Below, piece by piece: positions 19,444 through 27,475 of a DNA stretch of 64,000 nt (positions are counted from its first letter, which is position 1; every line of letters starts with the position of its first letter). The stretch covers positions 1-64,000 of the forward strand of contig NZ_JAHKPJ010000028.1 of assembly GCF_018860345.1 (NCBI RefSeq). The letters are read 5' to 3'. A program made the position numbers and the translations under genes. A model generated the notes under the pieces. That model did no database searches. It was not told where the DNA came from and saw only the letters and a program-made list of their open reading frames with translations. This stretch comes from Psychrosphaera sp. F3M07 (GTDB lineage: Bacteria > Pseudomonadota > Gammaproteobacteria > Enterobacterales > Alteromonadaceae).

Positions 19444-20166
19444 ATGAACTTAGCGCAAACACTATCTCCAGATACAGAAGCTAAAATAATATATATGAAT
19501 AGTTCTGAAAATGGTCGAATAATTATATATAAAAACGAAAAGTATACTTGGTTGGTGGTGGATGACGTCATTCAAAGTGCCATAGAAAATACACTGCCTT
19601 ACCGTCCTGTATTATCATATTGTTTTGTCATGTTATTACCGATTATTCACCACAAAGTACCTGATTCGATTCTAGAGTTAGGGGCAGGTGGTCTATCTAT
19701 TCAGCGTTATCTCAGCCATGCTTACCCATCTATTAAGATGACCAGTATAGAAAATAATCAAGAAGTATTATCGGTTGTTGATGAGAATTTTCCAGCCATA
19801 AACAACCCATCCGTGATTAAACAAAACGCTTTTAACTTTATTGAATCCGCGCTTGCCAACACAGAAAAATTTGATTGGATTATGTGTGATTTATTTCAAG
19901 GTGATCAGTCACCAGTATTAATCAAAAGCCAAACATTATATAAGCAACTGTTTGAATTAATTAATCCGAATGGTTGGTTAATCATTAACTGTTTAACCCA
20001 GAGCGATGAAGAGATTGAGCAACTAGGTACGTTTTTAAAACACACATTTAACAATAAACATTACGTGTTTTCCGTGCCAGAAATGATGAACAAAGTGTTA
20101 ATGGTGAATAAAATAAACCACTTTTCTTTTCCCGAAGGCATAGAAGAATGCAATGAAGCTAAATAA
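19444..20166 (+). CDS. Spermidine-synthase-like SAM-dependent protein
   Basis: A Rossmann-fold protein of 240 residues. Residues 75-90 (SILELGAGGLSIQRYL) are the nucleotide-binding motif I, SIENNQEVL supplies the acidic ribose-binding residue, and FDWIMCDLFQGD (about 140-151) corresponds to the substrate-side aspartate of the spermidine synthase family. The protein is shorter than SpeE (about 285) and lacks a clear GGGDG motif, so a polyamine product is not assured; another aminopropyl- or methyltransferase role is possible. It has no operon partner. Confidence 0.7.
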   Translation: MNLAQTLSPDTEAKIIYMNSSENGRIIIYKNEKYTWLVVDDVIQSAIENTLPYRPVLSYCFVMLLPIIHHKVPDSILELGAGGLSIQRYLSHAYPSIKMTSIENNQEVLSVVDENFPAINNPSVIKQNAFNFIESALANTEKFDWIMCDLFQGDQSPVLIKSQTLYKQLFELINPNGWLIINCLTQSDEEIEQLGTFLKHTFNNKHYVFSVPEMMNKVLMVNKINHFSFPEGIEECNEAK

Positions 20167-20227
20167 CGCTTACAACCAATAAACACTGATTACTCATCAC
20201 AACAGCACTATTTACCTGCAATAACAC

Positions 20228-20467
20228 TTACTTGTTTTTTAGCTCTTCAACCACTTGTTCAAGTTGATCTAACTTAGCACGAGTTCTAGCTAACACTTGG
20301 GTTTGCACATCAAATTCTTCTCGGCTAACAACATCCAGTTGAGTTAATTTAGCTTGTAACACCGCTTTCACTTTATCTTCAATATTGTCGGCCATGTTTT
20401 TTACACTTGGCGGAATAACATTGGTTATTTGTTCGGCCAACTGTTCTATTTTTTTAGCATTGATCAT
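20228..20467 (-). CDS. ubiK: Ubiquinone biosynthesis accessory factor UbiK
   Basis: Small coiled-coil protein of 79 residues of the BMFP (YqiC) family. It begins MINAKKIEQLAEQITNVIPP and its second half, VVSREEFDVQTQVLARTRAKLDQLEQ, is the BMFP signature. In E. coli and Salmonella it forms a trimer with UbiJ to support aerobic coenzyme Q synthesis and has membrane-fusogenic activity. It has an ATG start with a purine-rich upstream region and is encoded alone. Confidence 0.93.
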   Translation of the reverse strand: MINAKKIEQLAEQITNVIPPSVKNMADNIEDKVKAVLQAKLTQLDVVSREEFDVQTQVLARTRAKLDQLEQVVEELKNK

Positions 20468-20530
20468 TTATCTATTTCCTTTTGTTAGCTACAAATACGA
20501 TTATTATAAATTTTGAATTATATTACACAA

Positions 20531-22093
20531 TTACCATGCGATCATAGTTTGAAAACCAGCACCAACTCTATCTTTTGCCGCTTGCAAACCTAAATCAAAT
20601 TGAACTGGGCCTAAATAAAGTCCAGCACCTAATGTGAGGGTATCTGCGTTATTTGAGGATGAATTAGATCCTAAGACGTCACTGGCTCTAATTAAGTTAT
20701 GGCGATAACCCACTCTTAACTCAACAACATCCCATGCATTAATGACCGCGCCTACACTTGCAAATTGGGAACCCTGAAAAAACTCAGAGCCATCAGCGAA
20801 TTGTGGTCCTTTAGACTCAGTGACATCTATATCAGCAGAAACTCTAAACCAAGTTGCGTTATAACTCGTCCCTAATCTGAATTGGGGTTCAACTTTAAAA
20901 AATAAAGATGCTTGCTCTTCATCCAAACGCACCGGATTACTTTCTATTTCAGTGCCCATAATATTTTTAACACTAATACCAACACGCCATCTGTTCGCTC
21001 TATCTAAGCTTAAAATCATACCTAAATCTGCAGTAAAAAAGTCTTTAGAATTTCGGTAATCATCACCATCTATCTTATCTTCGTCAAAAGCCGTCGCTGA
21101 CGCTTGATAATCATAAAACTCTAAATGAACTGATTTTAATGTGGTGCCGACACTTAGTGTTCGACCACTTTTATATTTCCAATTACTGCCAATTGTCATA
21201 CTAGCTTCAAACCAACCGATGGCAGCAAAGCGTGCATTAGACTTTAAATCATCACTATCGAACTGCACACTGTTGGTATCAAAATCGAAAATATCACCAT
21301 ATTCTTGGTATAATTTTTCTTCAGTAGACTTGGCTTGGTCGACTAATAACAATGCCTCATCATATGCGCCTTGCGCATTAGTCGCAGTAGCTTGAGCGGC
21401 ATCAAGGTCAGCTTGTGATACGCTATCAGGGTCAGTTTCAACTAATTGTTTAAACTCTTCTAATTCAGCAGCAGCAAGTGTTAAGTCGCCTTCTAATCTA
21501 TTTTTATCATCAAATAATGGGCGAACATCATCTAACAAAAATTGCCCCAAATGACTAAAACGTCGAATTAAGTTAGTGTCCGCTGGGTCAACTATTGCTG
21601 TACCACCAAAGCTAAACTGAGAATTTAATTGAAATGAAACGGCAAAACGGTCAAAAGCCATGCCTATCCCAGCGTTGCCACCTAAGTCTATATTGGCACC
21701 AATTCCATTTAACTTATCCACCGCATCAGCAATAGCATTAACGGTATTAATGTTGTTTTGTAATAAATTAATATCGCCTTCTAACAAATCTTCATTAGAG
21801 AACTCATCGAATTGTTCAGTCTCTTGCACAAAGTCATCTAACGTTTTAACTGTGTTATCTTGATCAACGGCTTGACCACGAATATTAAAAACTAAGAAAA
21901 AATCATTTGATGTTCCCGCCGCAGTGCCAATTAAGGCAGGGTTATAACTTCCCGCTGCTGACCAATGAGCAGAACTAGTACCGGCACTGCCATATCCCAG
22001 TGACCTGCCAGTTTGAAAAAAATGATCATATGCCAATGCCGACGTACTTGTTAGCCCCAGTATTGTTGCAATAGTTATCAACGACTTGTACAT
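20531..22093 (-). CDS. TraF-like outer-membrane/envelope protein
   Basis: Envelope protein of 520 residues with a signal peptide (cut near residue 21, ALA-Y). The N-terminal part (FQTGRSLGYGSAGTSSAHWSAA, YNPALI) and the C-terminal beta-rich half (VSADIDVTESKGPQF, ELRVGYRHN, ending in MIAW) resemble the chromosomal TraF_2 family, named after an F-plasmid protein but common in marine gammaproteobacteria without conjugation genes. Porin-like beta-barrel structure is likely. Residues about 190-255 form an acidic, alanine-rich helical insertion likely to be a coiled coil. No conjugation genes are near, so a conjugation role is not supported. Confidence 0.75.
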   Translation of the reverse strand: MYKSLITIATILGLTSTSALAYDHFFQTGRSLGYGSAGTSSAHWSAAGSYNPALIGTAAGTSNDFFLVFNIRGQAVDQDNTVKTLDDFVQETEQFDEFSNEDLLEGDINLLQNNINTVNAIADAVDKLNGIGANIDLGGNAGIGMAFDRFAVSFQLNSQFSFGGTAIVDPADTNLIRRFSHLGQFLLDDVRPLFDDKNRLEGDLTLAAAELEEFKQLVETDPDSVSQADLDAAQATATNAQGAYDEALLLVDQAKSTEEKLYQEYGDIFDFDTNSVQFDSDDLKSNARFAAIGWFEASMTIGSNWKYKSGRTLSVGTTLKSVHLEFYDYQASATAFDEDKIDGDDYRNSKDFFTADLGMILSLDRANRWRVGISVKNIMGTEIESNPVRLDEEQASLFFKVEPQFRLGTSYNATWFRVSADIDVTESKGPQFADGSEFFQGSQFASVGAVINAWDVVELRVGYRHNLIRASDVLGSNSSSNNADTLTLGAGLYLGPVQFDLGLQAAKDRVGAGFQTMIAW

Positions 22094-22251
22094 GAATTTC
22101 CTTTGAATAAACCAACGTTTTACTGATGTGATTGTTGATAAGTCTGAATCTTAGAATTTTATAGTAAAAAATTCACTTGTGTTGATTTAAAGTTATTTTT
22201 TATTGTCACCCATATTTGTTAATATCCCGCCCCTAATCAAAAGGGTGCCAC

Positions 22252-24267
22252 GTGAAATTAAATCCAGAACAAGAATTAGCCGTAACATACGTTGACGGTC
22301 CATGTTTAGTACTAGCTGGAGCCGGTTCAGGCAAAACCAGAGTTATTATCAATAAGATTGGGCACCTGATTGAAAATTGTAATGTTCCTGCCAATAAAAT
22401 CGCAGCCGTGACTTTCACCAATAAAGCGGCACGAGAAATGAAAGAGCGGGTAAAACAATCAATTGATAAAGATAAGGTGAAAGGACTAAAAATCTCTACT
22501 TTTCACACCTTAGGTTTAGATATCATAAAAAAGGAAATTAAGATCCTTGGTTATAAATCAAACTTTTCGTTATTCGATGATCAAGATTGTTTTGCGTTAT
22601 TAAAAGAACTAACCGAAACGGAACTAGGCGAAGATAAAGAAAGCATTTACCAACTGATAAATAAGATATCTAGTTGGAAAAATGAATTAATGTTGCCACA
22701 AGCTGCCATCAGCCAAGCCACCGACCCAGAAACCGCACTTCTTGCTGAATTATACCAAAGATATCAATCACAAATGCGTGCCTACAATGCCCTTGATTTT
22801 GACGATTTGATATTAATACCCACGTTATTATTCAGAAACTACCCTGAAGTTATTGAGCGTTGGCAAGACAAAATCCACTATCTATTAGTGGATGAATATC
22901 AAGATACCAATACTAGCCAATATGAATTGGTTAAGATGTTGGTGGGTAAACGTGCGCAATTTACTGTTGTTGGTGACGACGACCAATCCATTTATTCTTG
23001 GCGTGGCGCTAAACCACAGAACTTAGTTTTATTAAGTAAGGACTTTCCTAATCTTAATCTGATTAAACTAGAACAAAATTATCGTTCTGTAGGCTGTGTA
23101 TTGCATGCAGCTAATGTATTGATTGATAAAAATCCACACGTGTTTGATAAAAAATTAAAAACCAACATGGAATATGGTAATCCAATACGCGTCATTCAAA
23201 CTAAAAATGAAGACAATGAAGCTGAACGTGTAATCGCTGAAATTATCGGTCACCGATTTACCAATAAAACCCACTATGGTGATTACGCGATTTTATACCG
23301 GGGCAATCATCAAAGTCGTATATTTGAAAAACTGTTAACCACCAATAGGATCCCTTATAAAATCAGTGGTGGTACGTCATTTTTTTCTCGCTCTGAAATT
23401 AAAGATATTATGGCGTATTTACGTCTTGTTGTTAACCAAGATGACGACAACGCCTTTTTACGTATTGTAAATACTCCCCGCCGACAAATCGGACCGACAA
23501 CATTAGAAAAACTTGGTCATTTAGCGAATGACAAACACATTAGTTTATTTGAAGCTGCATTTGATAGTGCATTTATTGGTATGGTTACCGGACAAGCTAA
23601 ATCGGCCATGCAATATTTCACGCGTTGGATTGTTGAAATAAGCGATCAAGTATTACGTAGTGAACCGTTAGATGCGGTAAAAGAATTACTAAAAGGCATT
23701 CACTACGAAGATTGGTTATTCGAAACAAGTTCTAGTCCTAAAGCCGCCGAAATGAGAATGAAAAACGTCAGTGAGTTATACAAGTGGGTTACTCAAATGT
23801 TGCAAGGCGACAGTGAACACGAGCCGTTAACATTAGCGGAAGTTGTAAACAAACTGACATTACGTGACATGATGGAACGTAATGAAGACGAAGATGAAGG
23901 TAACAACCAAGTTCAATTAATGACAATGCATGCGTCCAAAGGTTTAGAATTTCCTTACGTATTTATGGTTGGTATGGAAGAAGGCTTTCTACCACATCAA
24001 TCAAGCATTGACGAAAACAACATTGAAGAAGAACGACGCCTTGCTTATGTAGGTATCACTCGAGCACAAAAAGAGTTGGTATTAACTTACACCAAAGAAA
24101 GAAGACAATACGGTGAAACCGTCATGAGTGAACCATCTCGATTTATTGAAGAACTTGATCAAAAAGATCTTAGATGGGAGAAAAGCGGACAAGCGGTACC
24201 AGAAGCGCAACGAAAAGAAAAAAACAAAACTAATATAGCAAATTTAAGAGCCATGCTTAAAAAGTAA
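22252..24267 (+). CDS. rep: ATP-dependent DNA helicase Rep
   Basis: Superfamily 1A 3'-5' helicase that clears proteins ahead of the replication fork. The 671 residues begin at a GTG with AAGGG seven bases upstream; the start [18 protein letters not shown] matches E. coli Rep. Motifs in order: Walker [12 protein letters not shown] (about 22-32), Ia [77 protein letters not shown] followed by KPQNLVLL is Rep-like. It is not in an operon. Confidence 0.96.
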   Translation: MKLNPEQELAVTYVDGPCLVLAGAGSGKTRVIINKIGHLIENCNVPANKIAAVTFTNKAAREMKERVKQSIDKDKVKGLKISTFHTLGLDIIKKEIKILGYKSNFSLFDDQDCFALLKELTETELGEDKESIYQLINKISSWKNELMLPQAAISQATDPETALLAELYQRYQSQMRAYNALDFDDLILIPTLLFRNYPEVIERWQDKIHYLLVDEYQDTNTSQYELVKMLVGKRAQFTVVGDDDQSIYSWRGAKPQNLVLLSKDFPNLNLIKLEQNYRSVGCVLHAANVLIDKNPHVFDKKLKTNMEYGNPIRVIQTKNEDNEAERVIAEIIGHRFTNKTHYGDYAILYRGNHQSRIFEKLLTTNRIPYKISGGTSFFSRSEIKDIMAYLRLVVNQDDDNAFLRIVNTPRRQIGPTTLEKLGHLANDKHISLFEAAFDSAFIGMVTGQAKSAMQYFTRWIVEISDQVLRSEPLDAVKELLKGIHYEDWLFETSSSPKAAEMRMKNVSELYKWVTQMLQGDSEHEPLTLAEVVNKLTLRDMMERNEDEDEGNNQVQLMTMHASKGLEFPYVFMVGMEEGFLPHQSSIDENNIEEERRLAYVGITRAQKELVLTYTKERRQYGETVMSEPSRFIEELDQKDLRWEKSGQAVPEAQRKEKNKTNIANLRAMLKK

Positions 24268-24311
24268 ATTTACGGCTATTTTATTATTAAGATATTAAAT
24301 CAGAACGTAAA

Positions 24312-26000
24312 TTATATAGATGAGATATTATTAACCTTTCTCCTTATAAAACTAAGTGCAACTAAGTAAACTAAAAGTAAATTCATTGAGCCTCCACTAC
24401 TTTTCTTTATGATTGTAGCTTGCTGTATTATAGAATCCTTGGCGGCATCATTATCGATAACGGTAAGGGTCACTTCATAATCACCTGAATCCGAAAACTC
24501 ATGCCATACTTGGTTACCTGAAGTGCTTGAGCTCCCAGTAAAAACCCACTGATAATCGACAATTGAACCATCACTATCGGTTGAGGCTCTCGCATCAAAC
24601 CGACATTTTAGCTCAATACATGAATAGGTAAATTTAGCTTCAGGTGCAACGTTAGGGGGGAGGTCTCCTTCATCTGGGTTTACTCTCGCATAATATCCCT
24701 GCCAATCCCAATTTATACCAGGATCTGTGTGAGTTTGATCTGGATAATGTTGATGCCCTTTTACCGATATTTCGTACTCCAAAGTAACAACATTATGGTG
24801 TGCTTGCTCTTGATAAGCCTTGGAACAATCAATGTTTTTTCGACTACATAAATCGAACGAAAGATCAGCCGAAGATTGATACATAGCCTCGGTATACCAA
24901 CTGGCATTATCAACCCAACCTTCATGTTCAATACCAATACTATATGGATTCGCTGTCCTTGCGTGCCATGCTTTATCATTTTCTCTGACCATTTGCGTAA
25001 CTTGCCCATCAGAGCTTCGGATTATGTAATGTGCTGACACTTGTGAGGCTGGATTAATTAACCAATTAATTGAACCTGAATACGAACCTTGGGTCGTGTG
25101 AATTACGATATGACTTATTTGACTACCACTACGAGAACTTTTGTTTGGACTTTCTTTCCAAATTGCACCTTCATAATCGACAACTACAGAGCTAGTTTGA
25201 TACTTATTATCTGATGTTTTGCTAGATTTATTAAACGATTGATTCTCTGGTTCTTGTTCTTGTTTAATTGATTCTTCAATAAAATCTTCTGACTGCTTAA
25301 CTCTAATACTCTTTTTACTGGCATCTAAAATCATATGTGGCGCTTGCAACTGCTGTAATTCTTTTTTATTAAAAGCAAGTGACCAATCAATAGCTTGTGC
25401 TTTGATCATAATGCCATCTTTTAGAATACCGTTATTGGCGATTAATAAAGCGTCATAAGCATAACTTTCTCGGGCATAGTTATTAATTTGAGTTGAAGCG
25501 CTTATCCCCGACATGTGTTCTAACACTTTGCGAGTACTAGCCAGTCCTTTACCAATACTTTTTGAAGAATGTAATTTGTGAGCTAAAAAAGAAGCCGTAG
25601 CAAAAATATGTTCTTCAACATTATCGATAAGACGTTGCTCATCTACTCCGCTATGTTTGGCTACTTGAGATAGAGTATTTACAAATCCAAAGTTATTTGT
25701 GTTGTACAAACCAAAAAGACCAATGGATTGAGGACGCATATCATGAATAATAGAATCAGAAGGTATTCGATGCTGCCAACGACTTGCGGTATAAGCCAAA
25801 CTCTCCAATATACCATCAGGCAATATAGGATAACGCTTATAAGCTAAGTCAAAGTAGTATTTATATTCAGCTCTGTTTTGAATTAACTCACTTTGAAAGT
25901 TCTGATTTTCCAAATGTTCAACACCTAATGTAGAAGCCAATACATTAGAACCGCAGCAAAGCAATATTATGAAACAACCAATTTTTCCCAACCTATCCAT
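24312..26000 (-). CDS. Exported N-acetylmuramoyl-L-alanine amidase with PKD domain
   Basis: Peptidoglycan amidase of the Amidase_2 (PGRP-like) family, 562 residues. A signal peptide (1-22) leads into a helical domain (about 30-165; ILESLAYTASRW and SIGLFGLYN recall a degenerate lysozyme-like module). The amidase domain lies at about 285-425, with likely zinc ligands in IVIHTTQG, VKGHQHYPDQ and HTDPGINWDW. A PKD domain follows (about 450-535; DARASTDSDGSIVDYQWVF). The end, SGGSMNLLLVYLVALSFIRRK, fits a GlyGly-CTERM signal: glycine pair, membrane helix, basic cluster, as processed by rhombosortase. It probably acts at the cell surface. Confidence 0.88.
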   Translation of the reverse strand: MDRLGKIGCFIILLCCGSNVLASTLGVEHLENQNFQSELIQNRAEYKYYFDLAYKRYPILPDGILESLAYTASRWQHRIPSDSIIHDMRPQSIGLFGLYNTNNFGFVNTLSQVAKHSGVDEQRLIDNVEEHIFATASFLAHKLHSSKSIGKGLASTRKVLEHMSGISASTQINNYARESYAYDALLIANNGILKDGIMIKAQAIDWSLAFNKKELQQLQAPHMILDASKKSIRVKQSEDFIEESIKQEQEPENQSFNKSSKTSDNKYQTSSVVVDYEGAIWKESPNKSSRSGSQISHIVIHTTQGSYSGSINWLINPASQVSAHYIIRSSDGQVTQMVRENDKAWHARTANPYSIGIEHEGWVDNASWYTEAMYQSSADLSFDLCSRKNIDCSKAYQEQAHHNVVTLEYEISVKGHQHYPDQTHTDPGINWDWQGYYARVNPDEGDLPPNVAPEAKFTYSCIELKCRFDARASTDSDGSIVDYQWVFTGSSSTSGNQVWHEFSDSGDYEVTLTVIDNDAAKDSIIQQATIIKKSSGGSMNLLLVYLVALSFIRRKVNNISSI

Positions 26001-26333
26001 TTTAGTTTTCCTTTATGACAGTGATACTTTTAACCAGAACACGTCCCTTTAAATAGGTTTAAACACTCAAACATTGTATGTTTTTCACCCGCTGGGAATA
26101 TTTTACCAACACTAAAGACAGGAAGAGGAATATAGTATTCCCTATTTGGGTGTTTTTTCTAAAGATTGACTAAATGATTAGCTATTGAACCTAGTAAAAA
26201 GACTAAGTCGAAGAAGGTAAGGTATTTTAATATTTTGGTTTATATATCCGCTCTATTGAATATATAAACATTAACTTAAGAGAGTTGTAGATAAGGTTTA
26301 GGGGAACTGTTCATTATTTGTTAAAGCTGTAAA

Positions 26334-26416
26334 TTGCTATAGTTTAAATTGTGTATATCCGTGCTCTTGGCCATAAAAACAAAATTTTTAGTCGGCCAGC
26401 AATCTATTTATAGCAA
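26334..26416. repeat. Nested inverted repeat, possible MITE-like or structured element
   Basis: TTGCTATA (26334-26341) and TATAGCAA (26409-26416) are perfect outer arms of an 83-base segment, with inner arms TGGCC and GGCCA around 26369-26399. The element has no coding content. It could be a remnant of a small non-autonomous mobile element or a structured RNA. The evidence is only the symmetry. Confidence 0.4.
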
Positions 26417-26459
26417 TCCGTCTATGTTATCCGCATCAGGCCTGTTTAAATGCATCCAT

Positions 26460-26488
26460 AGATCGCTGTCTGTGGTATACAGTGATCT
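26460..26488. repeat. Ten-base-pair stem hairpin
   Basis: AGATCGCTGT (26460-26469) pairs with ACAGTGATCT (26479-26488) with one wobble and a nine-base loop. It lies just upstream of the cytochrome c5 terminator. No T-run follows, so it is not itself a terminator. Confidence 0.45.
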
Positions 26489-26510
26489 TGAGAGTCAAAA
26501 AATAAGTAAT

Positions 26511-26537
26511 AAAAAAGGGCAATAAATGCCCTTTTTT
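26511..26537 (-). terminator. Terminator of the cytochrome c5 gene
   Basis: A perfect 11-base-pair stem, AAAAAAGGGCA / TGCCCTTTTTT with a five-base loop, 20 bases past the cytochrome stop on the minus strand. The A/T runs on both sides make it bidirectional in form. Confidence 0.9.
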
Positions 26538-26556
26538 ATCAATTGAATTAATTCAA

Positions 26557-26946
26557 TTATTTTAACATAAACTCAATAGCTGCTTTAATTTCATCATTTG
26601 AACAAGCCATACATGTTCCTTTTGGCGGCATTGCATTAAAACCGTTAATAGCATGATCTAACAATGTGCTCATACCTTTCGCTTCTCTTGGTCCCCATGC
26701 TGCAGCATCGCCTTTTTTAGGTGCACCCATAGCGCCAGTACCATGACAGGCGAAACAAGATTGTTGATAAACGTCTGCACCAGATTTAGGTCCTGCAGGT
26801 TCTGCTGGCTTTGCAGGTTCTGCTCCAGCAAGATACACTTGTCCAACTGGCTGAATTCTTTTCTCAACATCATTTTTAGTTGGTTCAGTTGCAAGAACTG
26901 ATGTTATAGACAGAACAGTTAAAAGTGTTACAAGTATTTTTCTCAT
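26557..26946 (-). CDS. Cytochrome c5 family monohaem protein
   Basis: Periplasmic electron carrier of 129 residues. It has a signal peptide (1-19, cut near VLA-T), a Pro/Ala-rich linker (AEPAKPAEPAGP), then a single c-type haem site CFACH (about 64-68), a likely axial methionine in FNAMPPKG, and a CMAC pair (about 112-115) forming the disulfide typical of c5. Shewanella ScyA is of this type and passes electrons to terminal oxidases or peroxidases. It is divergent from polA, and a strong terminator follows. Confidence 0.92.
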   Translation of the reverse strand: MRKILVTLLTVLSITSVLATEPTKNDVEKRIQPVGQVYLAGAEPAKPAEPAGPKSGADVYQQSCFACHGTGAMGAPKKGDAAAWGPREAKGMSTLLDHAINGFNAMPPKGTCMACSNDEIKAAIEFMLK

Positions 26947-27475
26947 TGTGAGCTCACCTATTATTTAAGATACAAACGTATTGTACCTTGTAATTTCTAT
27001 CGATTGAATATCCACTGCGATATTATGGGTTTATAACCCCTACCAAATCAAGTAAATGCCTATATTTATTTATTTTTTTATATGGAATTAACTACTTAGA
27101 CTGTAGTCAGCTGTGTTTAAATATTATTATTGTAAAATAATATAAAAAAGAGCTAGATCCAACTCAATTTTATGTGTAAGTTATCTGTCCTGTTTTTCAC
27201 AAACAGAACAAAAAGTGACCCGTTAGAGGTTCACCAATGGAGTATAATAATAACAATATCGGAGCCGTCATAGACGCTTATATACAATTAATACATCTTT
27301 ATATATTTAAAACATTTGCTTAACTAAGTAGATTTTTATTCACCTACTTATCCACAAGTTTAAAATGTTATTCACAAATTTAATATCATGTTGAACGCTA
27401 TGCCTATAGCGGTTTTCGACATTTTATGTCATTCTTATTCACTAATTTATTCAAAGTAATCTGGAAATAATCCAC
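26947..27475. other. Intergenic region between cytochrome c5 and polA
   Basis: This 529-base region separates divergent genes and must hold both promoters. It is very AT-rich and no gene is supported. The clearest features are DnaA-box-like sequences upstream of polA (27348-27376, with a further match TTTTTCACA at 27193-27201). No paired -35/-10 elements were convincing. Confidence 0.55.
27348..27376 (+). promoter_or_regulatory. Two tandem DnaA-box-like sites upstream of polA
   Basis: TTATCCACA (27348-27356) is an exact DnaA consensus box and TTATTCACA (27368-27376) fits the relaxed form TTWTNCACA. They have the same orientation, 20 bases apart, about 100 bases upstream of the polA start. 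They may tie polA transcription to DnaA or titrate it; the function is inferred from the motif only. Confidence 0.45.

Larger units (their letters stand above)
26001..26556. other. Gene-free region with nested inverted repeats
   Basis: This 556-base gap between the amidase and the cytochrome c5 gene carries no gene that I can support. It holds the palindromic elements at 26334-26416 and 26460-26488, and a terminator at 26511-26537. The part next to the amidase (26001-26100) should contain its promoter, but no clear -35/-10 pair stands out. Confidence 0.6.

Noticed and set aside
20531-22093. TraF-like gene as evidence of an integrated conjugative element.
   Set aside because: No transfer, integrase or attachment-site genes accompany it, and chromosomal TraF_2 proteins are widespread.
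24267-24311. AATTTACG/CGTAAATT inverted repeat after rep as a terminator.
   Set aside because: The arms are about 30 bases apart, AT-rich, and no T-run follows.
26947-27475. Replication origin (oriC) suggested by DnaA-box-like sequences.
   Set aside because: No dnaA, dnaN, gidA or mnm genes are near and only two or three boxes are seen; kept only as a regulatory candidate.
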